Shown here piece by piece: positions 58,931 through 64,000 of a DNA stretch of 64,000 bases. A model generated the notes under the pieces. The model had not been told where the DNA came from, searched no databases, and worked only from the letters and a program-made list of their open reading frames with translations. The DNA is from Hemibagrus wyckioides (Eukaryota > Chordata > Actinopteri > Siluriformes > Bagridae): NCBI RefSeq assembly GCF_019097595.1, contig NC_080727.1:7032501-7096500 (forward strand), in the 5' to 3' direction. The translations under genes and the position numbers were made by a program. Each line of letters starts with the position of its first letter. Positions within the stretch are counted from its first letter, which is position 1.

Positions 58931-59946
58931 AATACACTCCGGTTTATACAGAACTCTCAATACACTCCGGTTTATACAGAACTCTCAGTACACTCTGGTT
59001 TATACAGAACTCTCAATACACTCCGGTTTATACAGAACTCTCAATACACTCCGGTTTATACAGAACTCTCAATACACTCCGGTTTATACAGAACTCTCAA
59101 TACACTCCGGTTTATACAGAACTCTCAACACACTCTGGTTTATACAGAACTCTCAATACACTCCGGTTTATACAGAACTCTCAATACACTCCGGTTTATA
59201 CAGAACTCTCAACACACTCTGGTTTATACAGAACTCTCAATACACTCCGGTTTATACAGAACTCTCAACACACTCCGGTTTATACAGAACTCTCAATACA
59301 CTCTGGTTTATACAGAACTCTCAGTACACTCTGGTTTATACAGAACTCTCAATACACTCCGGTTTATACAGAACTCTCAATACACTCTGGTTTATACAGA
59401 ACTCTCAGTACACTCTGGTTTATACAGAACTCTCAATACACTCTGGTTTATACAGAACTCTCAATACACTCCGGTTTATACAGAACTCTCAGTACATTCT
59501 GGTTTATACAGAACTCTCAATACACTCCGGTTTATACAGAACTCTCAATACACTCCGGTTTATACAGAACTCTCAATACACTCCGGTTTATACAGAACTC
59601 TCAATACACTCCGGTTTATACAGAACTCTCAATACACTCTGGTTTATACAGAACTCTCAGTACAGTCTGGTTTATACAGAACTCTCAGTACACTCTGGTT
59701 TATACAGAACTCTCAATACACTCTGGTTTATACAGAACTCTCAATACACTCCGGTTTATACAGAACTCTCAATACACTCCGGTTTATACAGAACTCTCAA
59801 TACACTCTGGTTTATACAGAACTCTCAGTACACTCCGGTTTATACAGAACTCTCAATACACTCTGGTTTATACAGAACTCTCAGTACACTCTGGTTTATA
59901 CAGAACTCTCAATACACTCCGGTTTATACAGAACTCTCAATACACT
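58931..59946. repeat. 28-bp minisatellite, about 36 units
   Basis: Tandem unit TACACTCCGGTTTATACAGA + ACTCTCAA, 28 bp. Variation is confined to CCGG/CTGG and to AATA, AGTA or AACA at the junction. Because 28 is not a multiple of 3 and no stop occurs in any phase of the unit, a spurious 362-codon frame spans it. The array is absent from segmental copy 1 (about 32345). Confidence 0.97.
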
Positions 59947-60333
59947 GAGATTTGCACAGAACTCATAAACATGCAGTTTTTGCACATAACAGTTTTTGCA
60001 CATCGAATCGGTCTGTAACCTTAAACACTTGTCTTGCACATTACTTGTTTTTCATCTCATTCTCCATATTTATTCCTAAATCTCTGTATTTAGCATTTTT
60101 CTGATATATTTTCTTATATTGTTGTATTCTGCTATATTTTGTAATATTTTATATTTTGTTATTTGATATATTTTTGTTATATTCTATATTTTGTTATTTG
60201 ATATATTTTTTGTTATATTTTGTACCCTAATTTGGGTATTTTAGTATTTTTGTTAAATTCCTTCCTATTTTATTATTACCTGTGTTTGTGGATACTCCTG
60301 GAAACTGTGAATTTCCCTTTGGGATGAATAAAG

Positions 60334-60427
<94 letters not shown>
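59947..60427 (+). mobile_element. LINE 3' tail ending in (CTAT)n, joined to the minisatellite
   Basis: Unique sequence after the minisatellite ends CTGTGAATTTCCCTTTGGGATGAATAAAG and a long (TATC)n array (60334-60427). This matches the end of L2-like LINEs and resembles the TTATC-tailed LINE end at 38935-39026 (GGACGAATAAAGG). The minisatellite and tail together are missing from segmental copy 1. Confidence 0.72.
60334..60427. repeat. (TATC)n microsatellite
   Basis: About 23 perfect tetranucleotide units following the LINE tail. Confidence 0.95.
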
Positions 60428-61002
60428 GGACTGTTGCACATGCACATTGGCACAAGTAACTTATTATTATTAATAATATTATTGGCACAAGTAACTTATA
60501 AACTATTATTATTTTATGTAGCTTATTTCTGTATTTATATAGTTAATGTTTTAATATTTTAAGGTTTGTTTTGTGTTTTTATGTTTATTCATTGTATATG
60601 TTTGAATAGTTGTTTTATGTAGTTGTATAAAATATAATTAAAATAAATTTCTCAAATAAAAAATGTTGTTCTTACAATTAAAGCTTATTTGTATATGTAG
60701 TTTGTCTGTGTGGCAGTGGGGTTGTGGTTAAGCAGCAGCTGAGGACTAAAAGGTCCAGGTGCATTATAGATCCCCAGACTGTTATATACAATGAAGAGAC
60801 ACTTTACTCAGGCCTCCAGGGAATTCTGTTCCCGCTGTGATTTCAGTGTAAGAGACTGTTCTATAGCTGAAACTTGTTACACATAATAAATGTATTGAAC
60901 TTTTTTTAGATAAACAGTAAAGCCTAGTGCTTAACTGATATGAGAAACCTAAAATAACAACACAAACTGCATTTTGTCTACAAATTAAACACAAACACAT
61001 TC

Positions 61003-61003
<1 letters not shown>

Positions 61004-61036
<33 letters not shown>
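61004..61036. repeat. (AAT)n microsatellite
   Basis: Eleven units; not present in segmental copy 1 at about 33000. Confidence 0.9.
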
Positions 61037-61037
<1 letters not shown>

Positions 61038-61370
61038 CTGTCCAATCAGGATAATGTTCCTAAAGAGCTAGGTATTTACAGTTTTAATTGGAATATATTA
61101 TGTTTAGTTCATGAAATCTAGTTTAGTTACAGAAAACTGAGCCAAAGCTATAATTATCAAATATATTTGAAGCAACACTTCAGAACCAGAATCAGCCGTG
61201 TACCTGTATCTCAATGACAAAGGACACATATTTGAGAATGATAAAATACACATCTGGGACAGAGCATACCAAAGGTTTGATAGAGAAGTGAATGAAGTCA
61301 AGTCAGCCATATATAACTGGGGCAGTGCATAGTGAAATGAAACAAGGTTTCTCCAGGCTTGAAATTATGG

Positions 61371-61527
61371 GATGAGGTAGCTCAGTGGTTAATGTGTTGA
61401 CCTAATGATTGGAAGGTTGTAAGTTTGAATCCTGAAGCTGCTGTTGGGCCCTTAATCCTCAAATGTATAAAACAAGATAAATCTAAGTTGCTCTGGATAA
61501 GGTGTCTGTCAAATGCTGTAACAGTAA
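61371..61527 (+). mobile_element. tRNA-derived SINE (segmental copy 2)
   Basis: Paralogue of the SINE at 33248-33402, with the same box A/B and CTCTGGATAAGGTGTCTG tail. Confidence 0.8.
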
Positions 61528-61822
61528 GTTGTCCTAGCCACATAAAGTGTATTGTGTGAAGTCATCTATATCCTGATGAAAAATCCTTGTGGTGGAGGTC
61601 TCAGGCATAAACTGTCTCCTATTTTTCATGGTGATCTTTCATCCACCCCCACGAAGATCAAGACCTCTTCACAGGTCCACCAGGAAAGCTATACCTAAGG
61701 AGCCATCCACTCTCACGTTCTCTGATCATTACTCCTAATATTTCAGTACTCTCTCTCCCTGCTCTCCTTCTATGGGGTCGTTACATCAGAACGATTTCCT
61801 AACTCCCCTTGTTCCCTTAAAG

Positions 61823-62001
61823 CAGGGGTGTCCAGTCTTATCTGCAAAGGGCCGCCGTGGGTGCAGGTTTTTATACCAATCAAGCAGGAACCACACCTGA
61901 TTCCACCTGCTTAATCACTTGATATTGGCTTTCACTAGACTTGGTTGGTATAAAAACCTGCACTCACACTAGCCGCACCTGGGTATGTTTGGACACCACT
62001 G
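61823..62001. mobile_element. hAT MITE, same family as 36483-36657
   Basis: A 179-bp element with ends CAGGGGTGTCCAGTCTTATC and ATGTTTGGACACCACTG. Its flanks are CCTTAAAG (61815-61822) and CCTTAAGG (62002-62009), a target duplication with one mismatch. Confidence 0.87.
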
Positions 62002-62379
62002 CCTTAAGGCTATCCAGGGAGGGGAGGGAATCCTTGACACTGAAGGATGCAAGTTTGTGGAATCCTGCCAACTTCCCTCAGACTGAGGAAGCTGATCAGA
62101 TGAGTAGGGAATCGTTTTGATATATCTAGAAAGAAGTCCAGCTGACATGAATCAACTTCCAGATAACTGCGCCTGGATGACTGAGAATCTTCACAGACAA
62201 GTATATTTGACTGGCGATTGAACCTCTTATAATAAGACACTGAAGTCTTGAGGAACTTTGAAGTATATAATTATGTAAACTATCGAACAAAGAACGCAAA
62301 ATATACCTTTTGATAGTATAAAATACGCAATGATAACAACAAAGGTGCATGAAAAAAAAAAACCGAACGTCACGATTTC

Positions 62380-62389
62380 GCGCATGCGC
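62380..62389. promoter_or_regulatory. NRF1-like palindrome upstream of torsin D
   Basis: GCGCATGCGC, 136 bp before the ATG, in the same context as upstream of copy C (CACGATTTC...ACTAAA). Confidence 0.6.
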
Positions 62390-62524
62390 ACTAAAGGGGA
62401 AACAGGTGCGCTGAATTCTCTGGCACACCTGTATACCGTACAGACCAGAGAAGACATCATTGTAAGAATCGAGGATCACTCTAAACCACGCTGAATCAAT
62501 ACTGGTCTCGCAAAAAAAAACAAG

Positions 62525-62729
62525 ATGCAGCCAAGATGGATCCTAGTTCCACTTCTCTGCGCAGGATGGAGTTTAATGATCATGACCGCGGAAGCATTAG
62601 ACCCAGTCTCGACCAGCCTGGGTGTTGGTGTTGCATCTGCCTTAACCGGATTTCTAGCTCGGTTTCCAGATGTGCTGTGTAACTATCAGGAGTGTTGCAG
62701 ACCAGAGTGGATCTCTTACAACAAAACAG
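62525..62729 (+). CDS. torsin copy D, exon 1a (rest of gene beyond window)
   Basis: It encodes [19 protein letters not shown], then TAEALDPVSTSLG and ends [10 protein letters not shown], 68 codons plus one base, with donor GTGTGT. The frame is open and it is closer to copy C than to A. Upstream 290 bp and downstream 120 bp also match copy C. The ATPase exons are not in the window, so whether D is a gene or a pseudogene is open. Confidence 0.85.
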
Positions 62730-63141
62730 GTGTGTAAGTTATCTGTCAGGTAAAGGCACTTAGTTTATGTATGTACAGGAAGTTCTAGTATGGCATTCTT
62801 GTATTGGATGTCATGACTGCGAGTATTTATTATCACCTAAAATCATTACGTGTTTTCAAAACATGTCTTTAATCGCAAATCATTTATTGACATGGGCACA
62901 GTGAGGAAAACAAGTTCCCCTGTACAATGAAATTATTTCTTTGCTATCTACAGTGAATGTCTGAACAAGTGTACAATATTGACTTATGTGCAAAACAATA
63001 TTACAGTAACATGTGCAAACTGAATGCAACTGTAGATAATAATAGCAGCAGAAGTAACATTAACAAATGGGCAAAATGAGAAGGAGCAATTTCTGTTTGC
63101 AAGCTGATTCTGTTTCCAAAACAATCTTTATGTATGAGTTC

Positions 63142-63177
63142 ATTTACAATGAAAGAAACAGCCCCATTGGTGTTCAA
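63142..63177 (+). pseudogene. torsin copy D exon 1b remnant, cut by a LINE
   Basis: ATGAAAGAAACAGCCCCATT and the next bases match the start of exon 1b of copy A (19212), then the match ends abruptly at TTGGTGTT where a LINE 3' end begins. Exon 1b of D is therefore destroyed unless its remainder lies on the other side of the LINE beyond the window. Confidence 0.8.
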
Positions 63178-64000
63178 TTCAAATCAATTCAATTTTATTT
63201 GTATAGCACTTTTAACAATGAACTTTGTCTCAAAGCAGCTTTACAGAACATAAGAAACAAAAACATAGTGCAAAAAGTCCTAGATGTTAGACAAAATCAT
63301 CCCTAGTGAGCAAGCCTGAGGCGACTGTGGCAAGGACAAAACTCCCTTAGATGGTATGAGGAAACCTTGAAGAACCAGACTCAAAAGGGAAACCAGTGTA
63401 TGTAGAATGTTAGTGTGTGTATTAATTAGGAGGTTGTTGTCGTCCTCGAAGTCCAAATATGGTTGGTATCGTTGCTTTGAATACCCAAAACCCAGCTGGA
63501 GCTGGTCCATCTCTGGATGCCTCAGGATCCTCGCAGGGTTGGCCTGTCTCCTAGAGCTGGCACAATCTACAGATGCCTCGGGATGGGTTGAAAAAGGTAC
63601 AGGTGGAAAGGATTTAGTGTAGCTGCCATTCATGATATTAGCAACACTAGATGATGTGCATTTAATCAGATGTACTGGAGTACAAGGTTATGGGATGTAT
63701 TGAGTGTATGCCTAGCTAAAGAGATGTCTTTAATCTACTTTTAAACTTGGAGACTGTGTCTGAGCCCCGGACACTGTCAGGAAGGCTATTCCAAAGCTTA
63801 GGAGCTAAATATGAAAACATTCTAACCCCTTTTATAGACTTTGATATTCTGGGAACTACCAGAAGTCCAGAGTTTTGTGATCTTAAGGAGCGTGGTGTAT
63901 TGTGACATTTTAGAAGATTGGTTAGATACGTGGGAGCTAAACCATTTAGTGCCTTGTACATAAGTAGTGCTAGTTTATAATCAATTCTAAACTTAACAGG
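63178..64000 (-). mobile_element. LINE (L2/CR1-like) 3' end, minus strand
   Basis: The minus strand codes the reverse transcriptase C-terminus: MYKALNGLAPTYLTNLL, GLLVVPRISKS, FSYLAPKLWNSLPDSVRGSD and KFKSRLKTSL, stop at 63716. It is followed by a roughly 540 bp 3' UTR ending in a CAAAGCTGCTTTGAG...AATTGAATTG-type terminus at 63178. The 5' part lies beyond the window. Coding frame intact as far as visible. Confidence 0.87.

Larger units (their letters stand above)
57839..62230. repeat. segmental duplication, copy 2 (right part)
   Basis: Colinear with 28440-33610 plus 37966-38045. It resumes the LINE C-terminus cut at 45336 (KAPQLWNSLP-like, then AENTFV). It contains a shortened gypsy RT piece (58430-58760), the minisatellite/LINE insertion (58861-60427), the shared SINE and a hAT MITE not present in copy 1. 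The tail 62010-62230 is a further unclassified repeat. Confidence 0.83.

Noticed and set aside
58931..59946. CRISPR-like appearance (regular short repeats)
   Set aside because: The repeats are directly adjacent with no unique spacers, and the context is a vertebrate genome. It is a minisatellite.
58860..59948. 362-codon open frame with repeats of HSGLYRTLNTL
   Set aside because: It is a by-product of the 28-bp minisatellite: the three phases of the unit happen to lack stops. There is no family resemblance and no splice or promoter context.

Overview
The window looks like nuclear DNA of a ray-finned (teleost) fish. Its genes have short exons with GT/AG introns, it is rich in microsatellites, and it is packed with fish-type mobile elements: Tc1-like transposons, hAT-type MITEs, tRNA-derived SINEs, L1- and L2/CR1-like LINEs and Ty3/gypsy elements. 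No bacterial features (operons, ribosome binding sites, CRISPR) are present. I cannot fix the fish order from sequence alone.

Layout. (1) 1-16.6 kb, minus strand: the 5' end of scamp1 (secretory carrier membrane protein 1). Coding exons 1-3 are visible, with a 12.8 kb intron 1 full of old repeats; the rest of the gene lies left of the window. (2) 18.5-24.7 kb, plus strand: a complete torsin-1-type AAA+ ATPase gene (copy A), head-to-head with scamp1. It has two in-phase alternative first exons (1a at 18521, 1b at 19212) that would give different ER signal/membrane N-termini on the same ATPase body. (3) 25.9-33.6 kb: degraded gypsy and LINE sequence forming one copy of a segmental duplication, plus a broken gene of an unidentified mobile-type family. 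(4) 34.1-35.9 kb: torsin copy B, a pseudogene made of remnants of exon 1b and exon 4. (5) 35.9-39.0 kb: nested MITEs and a LINE tail. (6) 39.4-44.8 kb: torsin copy C, with intact exons and splice sites but with the Walker B glutamate replaced by valine. (7) 45.3-57.8 kb: a 12.5 kb composite bounded by EnSpm/CACTA-like termini. It contains a single glutamate dehydrogenase exon, a decayed gypsy element with a PNMA-like Gag N-terminus, an L1 fragment and a nearly complete Tc1-like transposon. (8) 57.8-62.2 kb: the second copy of the segmental duplication, carrying a 28-bp minisatellite. (9) 62.5-64 kb: torsin copy D, exon 1a plus a remnant of exon 1b cut by a minus-strand LINE; the rest is beyond the window.

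Overall this is an actively rearranging tandem torsin array (A, B pseudo, C, D) next to scamp1. Each repeat unit consists of a repeat-rich upstream block plus a torsin gene. The paralogous blocks act as empty sites for each other and so date several insertions. The most interesting biological points are the alternative first exons of copy A, the predicted catalytically altered torsin C, and the exon captured inside the CACTA-like element.
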